Shown: positions 29,288-38,313 of the stretch, piece after piece | Layout of the letters: every line of letters begins with the position of its first letter | Position numbering within the stretch: position 1 is the stretch's first letter | From: Paracoccaceae bacterium | GTDB lineage: Bacteria > Pseudomonadota > Alphaproteobacteria > Rhodobacterales > Rhodobacteraceae | Assembly (NCBI GenBank): GCA_027484915.1 | Contig: JAIXSA010000054.1 | Location: 45,532-109,531, forward strand | Length of the DNA stretch: 64,000 nt | Reading direction: 5' to 3' | Program-made: the position numbers and the translations under genes | Notes under the pieces: generated by a model | Told to the model about the DNA's origin: nothing | Database searches by the model: none | Seen by the model: the letters and a program-made list of their open reading frames with translations, nothing else

Positions 29288-29821
29288 ATGACCGATCCCA
29301 CTGTCTTCCTCGTGCTGCTTGCCGCCGCCCTTGTCGCGGTCTTCCTGATCCTCTGGAACCGGCGGCGCCGCGCGCGAGGCGCCCAGACTTCCGACGAATC
29401 CTGGGTTCTGGTTGACGGGTCGAACGTGATGCACTGGCAGGACCGGACCCCAAGCCTTGATCCGGTCAAGGCGGTGGTCGCGCAACTGACTGCGCAGGGT
29501 CATGTGCCGGGTGTCGTCTTCGATGCCAATGCCGGGTGGAAGCTTATGGGCCGTTACCTGCATGACGGCGACTTTGCGCGGCTTCTGGGGCTGGAGAGCC
29601 GGCAGGTGCTGGTGGTGCCCAAGGGCACGCCGGCCGACCCCTTCCTGCTGGAGACCGCGCGAGAGTTCGGCGCGCGGATCGTGACCAATGACCGCTACAG
29701 GGACTGGGCGGGCGCCCACCCCGAGGTGCTGGAGCCGGGGTTCCTGATCCGGGGCGGGATGCGGGACGGGGCGGTCTGGCTGAAGGGGCTGGCGGCAGCG
29801 CCCCCCGAAGGTGCGCCGTAG
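29288..29821 (+). CDS. Membrane-anchored NYN/Zc3h12a-like ribonuclease
   Basis: N-term TM VFLVLLAAALVAVFLILW, then WVLVDGSNVMHWQDR, FDANAGWKLM, RIVTNDRYRDWA acidic NYN motifs. Confidence 0.83.
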   Translation: MTDPTVFLVLLAAALVAVFLILWNRRRRARGAQTSDESWVLVDGSNVMHWQDRTPSLDPVKAVVAQLTAQGHVPGVVFDANAGWKLMGRYLHDGDFARLLGLESRQVLVVPKGTPADPFLLETAREFGARIVTNDRYRDWAGAHPEVLEPGFLIRGGMRDGAVWLKGLAAAPPEGAP

Positions 29822-29831
29822 CGCACCCTAC
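29810..29831 (-). repeat. Short palindromic repeat GTAGSGTGCGCTACRGCGCRCC, copy 2
   Basis: Reverse complement GTAGGGTGCGCTACGGCGCACC; 3 mismatches over 22 nt relative to 1317-1338. Confidence 0.7.
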
Positions 29832-30646
29832 GATATCACCCACCCGTCGATCACGGTAACGGCCTCTTCCGCCGTTTCCACCATAGCGAACAGGCTGAGG
29901 TCCTCGGGGCTGATCACACCCGCTTCTGCGAGGTGGGTCCAGTTGACCACTTTCTCCCACCATTCGCGGCCGAAAAGCAGGAAGGGGATCGGCTTCATCC
30001 GGCCGGTCTGGATCAGGGTCAGGCTTTCGAACATTTCGTCCATCGTGCCAAAGCCGCCGGGGAAGACGCAGATCGCGCGGGCGCGCATCAGGAAGTGCAT
30101 CTTGCGGATGGCGAAGTAGTGGAAGTTGAACGACAGGTCGGGCGTGACATAGCTGTTCGGGGCCTGCTCATGCGGCAGGACGATGTTCAGGCCGATGGAC
30201 TGGCCGCCAGCCTCATCCGCGCCGCGGTTGCCGGCCTCCATCACGCCGGGGCCGCCGCCGGTGCAGATGACGTTCTCGCGCCCGTAACTCGCCAGGCTGC
30301 GTTCGGTCATCAGCTTCGCGAAGCGCCGCGCCTCGTCGTAGTAGTGCGACAGGTCGGCCAGCGTCTTGGTGCGCGCCGTGTCGCGGTGTTCTGGCGCAGG
30401 AATGCGGGCACCGCCGAACAGGACGATGGTGGATTCGATCCCGCGCTCGTCCATGATGAGCTGCGGTTTCAGAAGTTCCAGCTGCAGCCGGACGGGGCGC
30501 AGTTCATCGCGGGTCATGAAATCGCGGTCGGCGAAGGCCAGCCGGTAAGCCGGCGCACGGGTCTGCGGCGTGTCGGGAATGCGCTTGGCGGCGGCGATGT
30601 CCTCGACCGAATCGCGGAACGGATGGCTGCGGGGTTCGTCTTTCAT
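29828..30646 (-). CDS. TIGR00730/LOG family Rossmann-fold protein (lysine decarboxylase-like)
   Basis: VICTGGGPGVMEAGNRGADEAGG, FPGGFGTMDEMFESLTLIQTG. Confidence 0.92.
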   Translation of the reverse strand: MKDEPRSHPFRDSVEDIAAAKRIPDTPQTRAPAYRLAFADRDFMTRDELRPVRLQLELLKPQLIMDERGIESTIVLFGGARIPAPEHRDTARTKTLADLSHYYDEARRFAKLMTERSLASYGRENVICTGGGPGVMEAGNRGADEAGGQSIGLNIVLPHEQAPNSYVTPDLSFNFHYFAIRKMHFLMRARAICVFPGGFGTMDEMFESLTLIQTGRMKPIPFLLFGREWWEKVVNWTHLAEAGVISPEDLSLFAMVETAEEAVTVIDGWVIS

Positions 30647-30776
30647 GGGGCGCCTTGCCTGACAGGTGTAAGCGCAGGCTTATCCTGTCCGGGTTTCGCT
30701 GGCCAGTTCTCGAAACCCGCTTGCTGAACCCGAGTAAAATGCTCAGATTTTTGCAACTCTAGGCAAGTGGGCCTAA

Positions 30777-31433
30777 ATGGGAGAATGCAGCGTGAAGCAG
30801 TTTCTATTGGCAATGGCGCTGATCGCGGTGGCGGTCGGGGCCTTCTTCGGCGGCAGGGCCGTGATGATGCCCGCAGCGCCTGCGGAGGCGGCGGCAAATC
30901 CGCTGGGCGATCTGTCCGCGATGGCGGCGATCGTCACGGACGTGCAGGGTATTGCCAAGTCGGGCGATCTGGAGAAGGCCAAGGCGCGGATCAAGGATCT
31001 GGAAACCGTCTGGGACGAAGCGCAGCCGACGCTGCAACCGAAGGACCCCGAGGCCTGGGGCCGGGTGGATGGCGCAGCGGACGACGCGCTGTCGGCGTTG
31101 CGGGCGGGCAGCCCCGACGCGGGCGAGGTCGAGACGACGCTGGCCGCACTGCAGGCGGCGCTGGCCGATCCGGGGGCGACTGGAACGGGCGAAAGCGGCG
31201 GCGTGCAGATGATCGGTGGAATCGCGGTCACGGATGCGACGGGCCATCCCCTGCCCTGCGAGGCGATGCTGAAGGACATCTCGGCCAAGCGTGCTGCGGT
31301 CACGCTGACGGCCGAAGTGGCGGCGAAGGTCGAAGACCTGGTCGCCAAGGCGACCGAGCGGTGCAACGCAGACGACGACAAGAACGCGGACGCCTTCAGC
31401 GCCCAGGCGCTGCAGGCGCTGTCCGGCAACTGA
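30777..31433 (+). CDS. Hypothetical membrane-anchored periplasmic protein
   Basis: N-term TM FLLAMALIAVAVGAFFGGRAVM; helical Ala/Asp-rich body. Confidence 0.75.
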   Translation: MGECSVKQFLLAMALIAVAVGAFFGGRAVMMPAAPAEAAANPLGDLSAMAAIVTDVQGIAKSGDLEKAKARIKDLETVWDEAQPTLQPKDPEAWGRVDGAADDALSALRAGSPDAGEVETTLAALQAALADPGATGTGESGGVQMIGGIAVTDATGHPLPCEAMLKDISAKRAAVTLTAEVAAKVEDLVAKATERCNADDDKNADAFSAQALQALSGN

Positions 31434-31444
31434 AAGGCAGGATC

Positions 31445-32209
31445 ATGAGTGTTTCCCAGATTGAAATCCCGGCGAACCGGGTCCCCGAGGTCACGCTGGA
31501 CTTCTGGCTGATCAAGCTGATGGCCGTAACGATGGGCGAGACGGCTGCCGATTATCTGGCGGTGAACCTGGGGCTGGGGCTGACGGCGACCTCGCTTCTG
31601 ATGACCGGTGTGCTGGTGGTCGTGCTGGTCCTGCAGTTCGCGCAAAAGCGCTATGTGCCCTGGGCCTACTGGCTGGCCGTCGTGATGATCAGCATCGTCG
31701 GCACCCTGGTCACCGACAACCTGGTGGACAATTTCGGCGTGCCACTGATCGTGACTGCGGTGGCCTTTACGGTCGCGCTGGCGGTGACCTTCCTGCTTTG
31801 GTACCGGGCCGAGGGCACGCTTTCGATCCACGAGGTCACGACCTTTCCGCGCGAGGCCTGGTACTGGCTGGCGATCCTGTTCACCTTTGCGCTGGGGACG
31901 GCGGCGGGTGACCTGGTGGCCGAGAAGTTCGGCCTCGGCTATCTTGCGACGGGCATCCTGTTCGGGATGATCATCGCGTCGCTGGCCGTCGGCTACTTCT
32001 TCCTCGGCCTCGATGCGATCCTGGGCTTCTGGTTGGCCTACATCTTCACCCGGCCCCTGGGGGCGTCCTTCGGGGACCTTCTGTCGCAACCGGCTGAGTA
32101 TGGCGGGATGGGGTTCGGCACGATCATAACCAGCGCGCTGTTCCTGTCGGTGATCGCCATGATCGTCGGGATCATGACATTGCGAGAAGCGCGGCAGGGG
32201 GCAGTCTGA
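31445..32209 (+). CDS. COG4705-like uncharacterised multi-pass membrane protein
   Basis: Multiple TM helices; four internal G-x4-D repeats (see findings). Confidence 0.85.
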   Translation: MSVSQIEIPANRVPEVTLDFWLIKLMAVTMGETAADYLAVNLGLGLTATSLLMTGVLVVVLVLQFAQKRYVPWAYWLAVVMISIVGTLVTDNLVDNFGVPLIVTAVAFTVALAVTFLLWYRAEGTLSIHEVTTFPREAWYWLAILFTFALGTAAGDLVAEKFGLGYLATGILFGMIIASLAVGYFFLGLDAILGFWLAYIFTRPLGASFGDLLSQPAEYGGMGFGTIITSALFLSVIAMIVGIMTLREARQGAV

Positions 32210-32228
32210 GGGAACCGGCAGGCGGCGA

Positions 32229-32257
32229 TTGTGCGCAGCGCCGCCTGCCGCTATAGG
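32229..32257 (+). promoter_or_regulatory. Candidate sigma70-type promoter of dapD
   Basis: TTGTGC (32229-32234), 17-bp spacer, TATAGG (32252-32257), 36 bp before the dapD ATG. Confidence 0.6.
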
Positions 32258-32292
32258 CACAGCCGATCCCTGCCCACAGGAAAGGCCATTCC

Positions 32293-33117
32293 ATGTCCAA
32301 CGCCGCACTCGAAACAGCCATCGAAGCCGCCTGGGAAGCCCGCGACGGGATTTCGCCCGCCACGAAGGGCGAGGTCCGCGATGCGATCGAGGCGACGCTG
32401 TCCGCCCTGGACAACGGCAGCCTGCGGGTGGCGGAAAAGCGCGGGACCGACTGGCATGTGAACCAGTGGGCGAAGAAGGCCGTCCTCTTGTCGTTCCGCC
32501 TGACCGACATGTACGAGATTTCCGGCAGCAATGGCGGGTCGAACTGGTGGGACAAGGTTCCGTCAAAGTGGCAGGGCTGGACGGCCGAGGACTGGCGGAA
32601 CGCCGGGTTCCGGGCGGTCCCCGGCAGCATCGTGCGGCGGTCGGCCTATATCGCCAAAGGCGTGGTGCTGATGCCGTCCTTCGTGAACATCGGCGCCTAT
32701 GTCGATGAGGGCAGCATGGTCGACGGCTGGGCCACAGTGGGGTCCTGCGCGCAGATCGGCAAGAACGTGCACCTGTCGGGCGGCGTCGGAATCGGTGGCG
32801 TGCTGGAGCCGATGCAGGCCGGCCCCACGATCATCGAGGACAACTGCTTCATCGGTGCGCGGTCCGAGGTGGTGGAAGGCTGCATCGTTCGCGAAGGCTC
32901 GGTCCTTGGCATGGGCGTGTTCATCGGGAAATCGACCAAGATCGTCGACCGGGAAACCGGCGAGGTGATGTATGGCGAGGTGCCTGCGGGGTCGGTGGTC
33001 GTCGCGGGGTCGATGCCGTCGAAGGGCGGGATCAACCTGTACTGCGCCGTCATCGTGAAGAAGGTCGATGCGCAGACCCGCTCGAAGACCAGCATCAACG
33101 AACTTCTGCGGGACTGA
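32293..33117 (+). CDS. dapD: 2,3,4,5-tetrahydropyridine-2,6-dicarboxylate N-succinyltransferase
   Basis: [68 protein letters not shown] hexapeptide repeats. Confidence 0.97.
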   Translation: MSNAALETAIEAAWEARDGISPATKGEVRDAIEATLSALDNGSLRVAEKRGTDWHVNQWAKKAVLLSFRLTDMYEISGSNGGSNWWDKVPSKWQGWTAEDWRNAGFRAVPGSIVRRSAYIAKGVVLMPSFVNIGAYVDEGSMVDGWATVGSCAQIGKNVHLSGGVGIGGVLEPMQAGPTIIEDNCFIGARSEVVEGCIVREGSVLGMGVFIGKSTKIVDRETGEVMYGEVPAGSVVVAGSMPSKGGINLYCAVIVKKVDAQTRSKTSINELLRD

Positions 33118-33120
33118 CCG

Positions 33121-33459
33121 ATGCGGCTTGCGCTTATCCTTGCCCTCTGGGCCCTGCCCGCTGCGGCCGAACCCGCGCTGGACGGCACCTACCGGCCCGC
33201 GGGATCGTCCTGGGATTGCACCTCGGTCGGCTCGGACGGCGGGGCGCTGGCGATCCGGGACGGTGTCTTCTACGGCGTGGAAAGCGCCTGCACGCTGGCG
33301 CGGCCAACCCCGGTCAACGGGATGAATGCGATCCTGTTTGATGCCGAATGCACGGGCGAGGGCGAGATCTACGGGTTCCGTGTCATGTTCATGCCCCTGG
33401 GAGAGCGGCTGGCCATGATACAGGACGGCGCGATCAGCGAACTGGAACGCTGCAACTAG
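33121..33459 (+). CDS. Small secreted hypothetical protein
   Basis: Signal peptide MRLALILALWALPAAA; starts 4 nt after dapD stop. Confidence 0.75.
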   Translation: MRLALILALWALPAAAEPALDGTYRPAGSSWDCTSVGSDGGALAIRDGVFYGVESACTLARPTPVNGMNAILFDAECTGEGEIYGFRVMFMPLGERLAMIQDGAISELERCN

Positions 33460-33629
33460 GTCAGGCGACAGCCAACCCCGCGATATGGGCGCGGATGGGC
33501 CGGACGGGTCGTGCATGGCCGGGCATCCGGGCAATGCGGGGCGGACGGTGACCTTCCTCTGCACGACCTGACGGCTGGCGCGGTGCGGCGCGCTGCGCTA
33601 TGCCTGAGCGGCCCTTTCGGAGTGTTCCC

Positions 33630-33962
33630 ATGACCGACGATCCCAAGCCGAAACGTCCGCAACAGGTCTATTCGCTGATCGTCGAGGTCGGTCGCAAGGA
33701 CGGCGACGGGCTTCCGCCCAAGGCCACGGGTGCGGCGCTTCTCTGCTATGCCTCGGGTGTGGATGAGGCCGAGGCGGTGCGCGAGACCGTCGCCATCCTG
33801 AAGGAAGCCGAGATGGCTCCGCTGGAGGTGCAGGGTCTGGGCACGCTGGAAGAACGGATGAAGAGCGGTGAGGAGATCGATCAGGAGGAGCAATTCCTGA
33901 TGGAACGCGCCCTGCGCGAGAACTCGGTCATCGTGGCCGAGATCACGCCGTTCTTCGACTGA
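33630..33962 (+). CDS. Conserved hypothetical protein
   Basis: 110 aa, [48 protein letters not shown]. Confidence 0.75.
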   Translation: MTDDPKPKRPQQVYSLIVEVGRKDGDGLPPKATGAALLCYASGVDEAEAVRETVAILKEAEMAPLEVQGLGTLEERMKSGEEIDQEEQFLMERALRENSVIVAEITPFFD

Positions 33963-34051
33963 CGTTTCGTCGCCCCGACCCACAGGACGCCTTGCGGTTG
34001 CAGGGCGCGACTCAAGCGGTTAGGGATCGTGGGCGCCCCAATCTGGACCTG

Positions 34052-35206
34052 ATGATGCCCTTCGAACCCGTAGACCCGGTGGAATTGACCGCCAAGCTGA
34101 TCCGCTGCCCGTCCGTGACGCCGGCGGAAGGCGGGGCAATCGCGCTTCTGGAGGATCTCTTGTCGCAGGCGGGATTCACCTGCACCCGGGTGGACCGGAA
34201 CGGCATCGCCAACCTCTACGCCCGCTGGGGCAAGCAGGGTGCCAACCGCGCCTTCGGGTTCAACGGGCATACCGATGTCGTCCCTGTGGGCGACGCGGCG
34301 GCCTGGCGGTTCGATCCCTTTGGCGCCGAGATCCGCGACGGGTTCATGTATGGCCGCGGGGCCTGCGACATGAAGTCCGGCGTGGCCGCCTTTGTCGCGG
34401 CAGCGATGGATTTCGTGCGCGAGACGCCCCCCGACGGCGCGGTGATCATCACCGTCACCGGCGACGAGGAAGGCGAAGGCAAGGACGGCACCGTGGCGAT
34501 CCTGGACTGGATGGCCTTCAACGGCGAGCGGATGACGCATTGCCTGGTGGGCGAGCCGACCTGCCCGCACGAGATGGGCGAGATGATGAAGATCGGTCGC
34601 CGCGGTTCGCTGACCTGCGACATCACGGTGGAGGGCGTGCAGGGCCATTCGGCCTATCCGCACCGGGCGAAGAACCCCTTGTCGGCGATGGTCAAGCTGC
34701 TGGCCCGGCTGGAAGCCGAGCCGCTGGACCGGGGCACGCCGCATTTCGACCCCTCGACACTGGCGATCACCACCATCGATTGTGGCAACACGGCAGGCAA
34801 CGTGATCCCGGCGCGTGCCACGGCTCGGGTCAACATCCGCTTCAACGACACCCATTCCGGCGACACGCTTTCCTCGTGGCTGCGGCATGAGGCCGAGGCG
34901 GTGGCCGAGGCGACGAAGACCGAGATCGCGCTGAAGATTTCCGTGTCAGGCGAGGCATTCCTGACACCCCCGGGCGAGCTGTCGGCCCTTGTCGCGAAGG
35001 CGGTGCAGGCCGAGACCGGGCGGAAGCCGGTCGCCTCGACCTCAGGGGGGACCTCGGACGCGCGCTTTGTCCGGGAACATTGCCCGGTGGTCGAGTTCGG
35101 GCTGGTCGGCAAGACCATGCACCAGGTCGACGAATGCGTGGCCGTGGACCAGATTGACCAGCTAAAAGCGATCTACGGCCGCATCCTGCGGGATTACTTC
35201 GCATGA
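34052..35206 (+). CDS. dapE: Succinyl-diaminopimelate desuccinylase
   Basis: [55 protein letters not shown]. Confidence 0.97.
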   Translation: MMPFEPVDPVELTAKLIRCPSVTPAEGGAIALLEDLLSQAGFTCTRVDRNGIANLYARWGKQGANRAFGFNGHTDVVPVGDAAAWRFDPFGAEIRDGFMYGRGACDMKSGVAAFVAAAMDFVRETPPDGAVIITVTGDEEGEGKDGTVAILDWMAFNGERMTHCLVGEPTCPHEMGEMMKIGRRGSLTCDITVEGVQGHSAYPHRAKNPLSAMVKLLARLEAEPLDRGTPHFDPSTLAITTIDCGNTAGNVIPARATARVNIRFNDTHSGDTLSSWLRHEAEAVAEATKTEIALKISVSGEAFLTPPGELSALVAKAVQAETGRKPVASTSGGTSDARFVREHCPVVEFGLVGKTMHQVDECVAVDQIDQLKAIYGRILRDYFA

Positions 35207-35619
35207 GGATCGAGGTCTCGGGCGATATCGCCACCTGTCAGCGCCTGCGCCGCTTGGTGTTCATCGATGAGCAGGGCGTCAGCGAGGCGGACGAGGTCGA
35301 CGGGCTGGACCCGGAGGCGATCCATCTGCTGGCCTGGGATGGCGACGCCCCGGTCGGGACCGCCCGGCTTTTGCTGAAGGGCAAGATCGGCAAGATCGGT
35401 CGCGTCTGTGTCCTGCAGGAGGCCCGGGGGACTGGCCTTGGCGCCGCGCTGATCCGCACGGCGCTGGAGGTGCTGCACGACCGGCCGGGGGTCACAGAGG
35501 CCTATCTCGGATCACAAAGCCATGCGACGGGGTTCTACGAGAAGTTGGGCTTTGTGGTGGAGGGCGAGGAATTCCTGGACGCAGGGATTCCGCATCGGCA
35601 CATGCGCAAGGCGCTTTAG
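35203..35619 (+). CDS. GNAT family N-acetyltransferase
   Basis: [41 protein letters not shown]; overlaps dapE by 4 nt. Confidence 0.9.
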   Translation: MRIEVSGDIATCQRLRRLVFIDEQGVSEADEVDGLDPEAIHLLAWDGDAPVGTARLLLKGKIGKIGRVCVLQEARGTGLGAALIRTALEVLHDRPGVTEAYLGSQSHATGFYEKLGFVVEGEEFLDAGIPHRHMRKAL

Positions 35620-35707
35620 AGCTCTGTGCAGGCCGGGCACCAAGGCTGTGCAGGCGGGGCCACTTGTGCAGCCGAGCGGGACGCCCAAATCGGGATCGGA
35701 GGCCAGC

Positions 35708-36049
35708 ATGACCCGTTCCCCCTTTCAGACGATTGCCAATGAACTGTCTTCCTGGCCCGGGATCACCACTGGTCCAGGCCGATTTGGCGCGACCACATTC
35801 CATTACGGCACGCGGGAGGTGGGTCACCTGCATGGCTCAAGCCATGCCGACCTGCCCTTCCCGACCATTCTTCGGAACGAGCTGGTCGCGGCCGGCCGGG
35901 CCGAGCCGGGCCACTTTCTTCCGAACAGCGGTTGGGTCACTGTGCGCCTTGCCGGCACTGGCGTCGAGCGGGCGCTGGACCTGTTCCGGTTGAATTACGA
36001 CCTGATCGTTCGGAAGAAGCAGCCGCCAGAGCCGTTGCCGGAAGGATAG
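35708..36049 (+). CDS. DUF5519/luciferase-domain-like protein
   Basis: TGPGRFGATTFHYGTREVGHLHGSSHADLPFP...NSGWVTVRLAG. Confidence 0.75.
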   Translation: MTRSPFQTIANELSSWPGITTGPGRFGATTFHYGTREVGHLHGSSHADLPFPTILRNELVAAGRAEPGHFLPNSGWVTVRLAGTGVERALDLFRLNYDLIVRKKQPPEPLPEG

Positions 36050-36075
36050 TCTTGGCCCCTTTGCCGTGCTAGGTC

Positions 36076-38313
36076 TTGGGCATGAAACCTTTGCCCTCCA
36101 AGGATGAAATCCGTCAGTGGATTTCCGAGAACCCCGGCCTTTCGGCCAAGCGCGACATTGCCAAGGCCTTTGGTATCAAGGGCGATGCCCGGATCGAGCT
36201 GAAGGCGCTGCTGCGGGAGCTTGAGGGCGAAGGGGTGGTGGAGAAGTCCGGCCGCCGCTTCCGCGAGCCGGGGGTGCTGCCGCCCGTCGCCGTGTTGCAG
36301 GTCCTGCCGCCGGATGCGGCGGGGGACCTTTATGCCAAGCCGCTTGAGGAGGGCGTGGAGGAAGGTCCGCGCATCCTGATCATTCCGAAGAAGGGCGACC
36401 CGGCCCTGGGCGCGGGGGACCGCATCCTGGCGCGCCTGGCGAAGGTCGAGGCCGAAGATCGCGACTATGAGGCCCGTCTGATCCGCAAGCTGGGGTCGAA
36501 CCCGGCCAAGGTGTTGGGGGTGTTCCGCGCCAATGCCGAGGGTGGGCGGATCCAGCCGATCGAGAAGGGCAGCGACAAGGAATGGCGCGTGTCCTCCGAC
36601 ATGACGATGGGCGCGAAGGACGGCGAGCTTGTCGAGGCCGAGGCGGTCGGTGCTCGCCGTCTGGGGCTTCCTGCGGCGCGAGTCACGGCGCGGCTGGGCG
36701 ATCCGGCGGGGCCGCGGGCGGCCAGTCTGATCGCGATCCACCAGCACGGGATTCCGGATGTCTTCCCGGACGCGGTGATCCTTGAGGCCGACCGGGCGGA
36801 ACCGGTGGGGATGAAGGGGCGCGAGGACCTGCGCGATTTGCCTTTGGTCACCATCGATCCGGTCGATGCGCGGGACCGCGACGATGCGGTGCTGGCTGAG
36901 GTGGACGCTGATCCGGGCAACCCGGGAGGCTTTGTGATCTGGGTCGCCATCGCCGACGTGGCGCATTACGTGACGCCGGGCTCGGCGCTGGACCGCGAGG
37001 CGCGGAAGCGGGGGAACTCGACGTACTTCCCCGACCGCGTGGTGCCGATGCTGCCGGACATCCTGTCGCGGGACCTTTGTTCGCTGCACGAAGGGGTGGA
37101 CCGGGCCTGTCTGGCGGTGCGGATGGTCGTGGACGCGCAGGGGCACAAGCGGAGCCATCGTTTCGTGCGGGGGATGATGCGGTCGGTCGCGTCACTGCAC
37201 TACGCTCAGGTGCAAGCGGCGGTGGATGGCCAGCCGGACGACAAGACCGCGCCGCTGGTCGATTGGGTGCTGAAGCCGTTGTACGCGGCCTATGCGGCGC
37301 TGAAGCAGGCGCGGGAAGTGCGTCAGCCCTTGAACCTGGAACTGCCAGAGCGGAAGATCGAGCTTGATGAACAGGGCCGTGTCGCCTCGGTCGCGTTCAA
37401 GGAGCGGCTGGATGCGCACAAGCTGATCGAGGAGATGATGATCCTCGCCAACGTCGCGGCGGCGGAGGAGTTGATCCGGCTGAAGCGACCGCTCTTGTTC
37501 CGGGTGCACGAGGAGCCGTCGCCGCTGAAGCTGGAAGGCTTGCGCGAGGTGGCCGAAGGCGCGGGGATGACACTGGCGAAGGGGCAGGTGTTGCAGACGA
37601 AACACCTGAACCGGCTGCTGTCGCAGGCGCAGGGGACGGAGTTTGATGAACTCATCAACCTGTCGACCCTGCGGTCGATGACGCAGGCGTATTATCACCC
37701 GGAGAATTTCGGGCATTTCGGGTTGGCGTTGAAGAACTATGCCCACTTCACCTCACCCATTCGGCGGTATTCGGACCTGATCGTGCATCGCGCGCTGATT
37801 TCGGGGCATGGCTGGGGGAAGGACGGGCTGTCCCTGTGGGACGAGGAGAACCTGGAGGAGACGGGCAAGCTCATCTCCGAGGCAGAGCGGCGCAGCATGG
37901 CGGCGGAGCGGGATACCAATGACCGCTATCTGGCGGCTTACCTCGCGGATCGGGTGGGGGCGGAGTTTGCGGGGCGGATTTCCGGGGTGCAGCGATTTGG
38001 CGTGTTCGTGCGGCTGGACGAGACCGGGGCGGACGGGCTGATCCCGGTGCGGGCTTTGGGCCGCGAGTATTTCAACTACGACGAGGGCAGCCAGACCCTG
38101 ATGGGGTCGGAGACGGGGCTGGCTCTCGGGATCGGGCAGAAGGTCATCGTGCGGCTGGCCGAAGCGGTGCCGGTCACGGGCGGGCTGATCCTGGACCTCT
38201 TGTCGGTCGAGGGTGCTGTGGTGCGGCCACCGCGGCGGGCGGGGGGGAAGTATCATCCCCGGAAGCCCGTGCAGGCGGCGGCGAAACGGCGTTTGGTGCG
38301 CAAGCGGCGATGA
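36076..38313 (+). CDS. rnr: Ribonuclease R
   Basis: VTIDPVDARDRDDAVLAE, FPDRVVPMLPDILSRDLCSLHEGVDR, FTSPIRRYSDLIVHRAL, C-term S1 domain. ATG 36082 is an alternative start. Confidence 0.96.
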   Translation: MGMKPLPSKDEIRQWISENPGLSAKRDIAKAFGIKGDARIELKALLRELEGEGVVEKSGRRFREPGVLPPVAVLQVLPPDAAGDLYAKPLEEGVEEGPRILIIPKKGDPALGAGDRILARLAKVEAEDRDYEARLIRKLGSNPAKVLGVFRANAEGGRIQPIEKGSDKEWRVSSDMTMGAKDGELVEAEAVGARRLGLPAARVTARLGDPAGPRAASLIAIHQHGIPDVFPDAVILEADRAEPVGMKGREDLRDLPLVTIDPVDARDRDDAVLAEVDADPGNPGGFVIWVAIADVAHYVTPGSALDREARKRGNSTYFPDRVVPMLPDILSRDLCSLHEGVDRACLAVRMVVDAQGHKRSHRFVRGMMRSVASLHYAQVQAAVDGQPDDKTAPLVDWVLKPLYAAYAALKQAREVRQPLNLELPERKIELDEQGRVASVAFKERLDAHKLIEEMMILANVAAAEELIRLKRPLLFRVHEEPSPLKLEGLREVAEGAGMTLAKGQVLQTKHLNRLLSQAQGTEFDELINLSTLRSMTQAYYHPENFGHFGLALKNYAHFTSPIRRYSDLIVHRALISGHGWGKDGLSLWDEENLEETGKLISEAERRSMAAERDTNDRYLAAYLADRVGAEFAGRISGVQRFGVFVRLDETGADGLIPVRALGREYFNYDEGSQTLMGSETGLALGIGQKVIVRLAEAVPVTGGLILDLLSVEGAVVRPPRRAGGKYHPRKPVQAAAKRRLVRKRR

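Noticed and set aside
30773-32566. 597-aa minus-strand ORF opposite the COG4705-like gene and dapD 5' end
   Set aside because: Antisense shadow; no domain signature, and it overlaps three supported genes.
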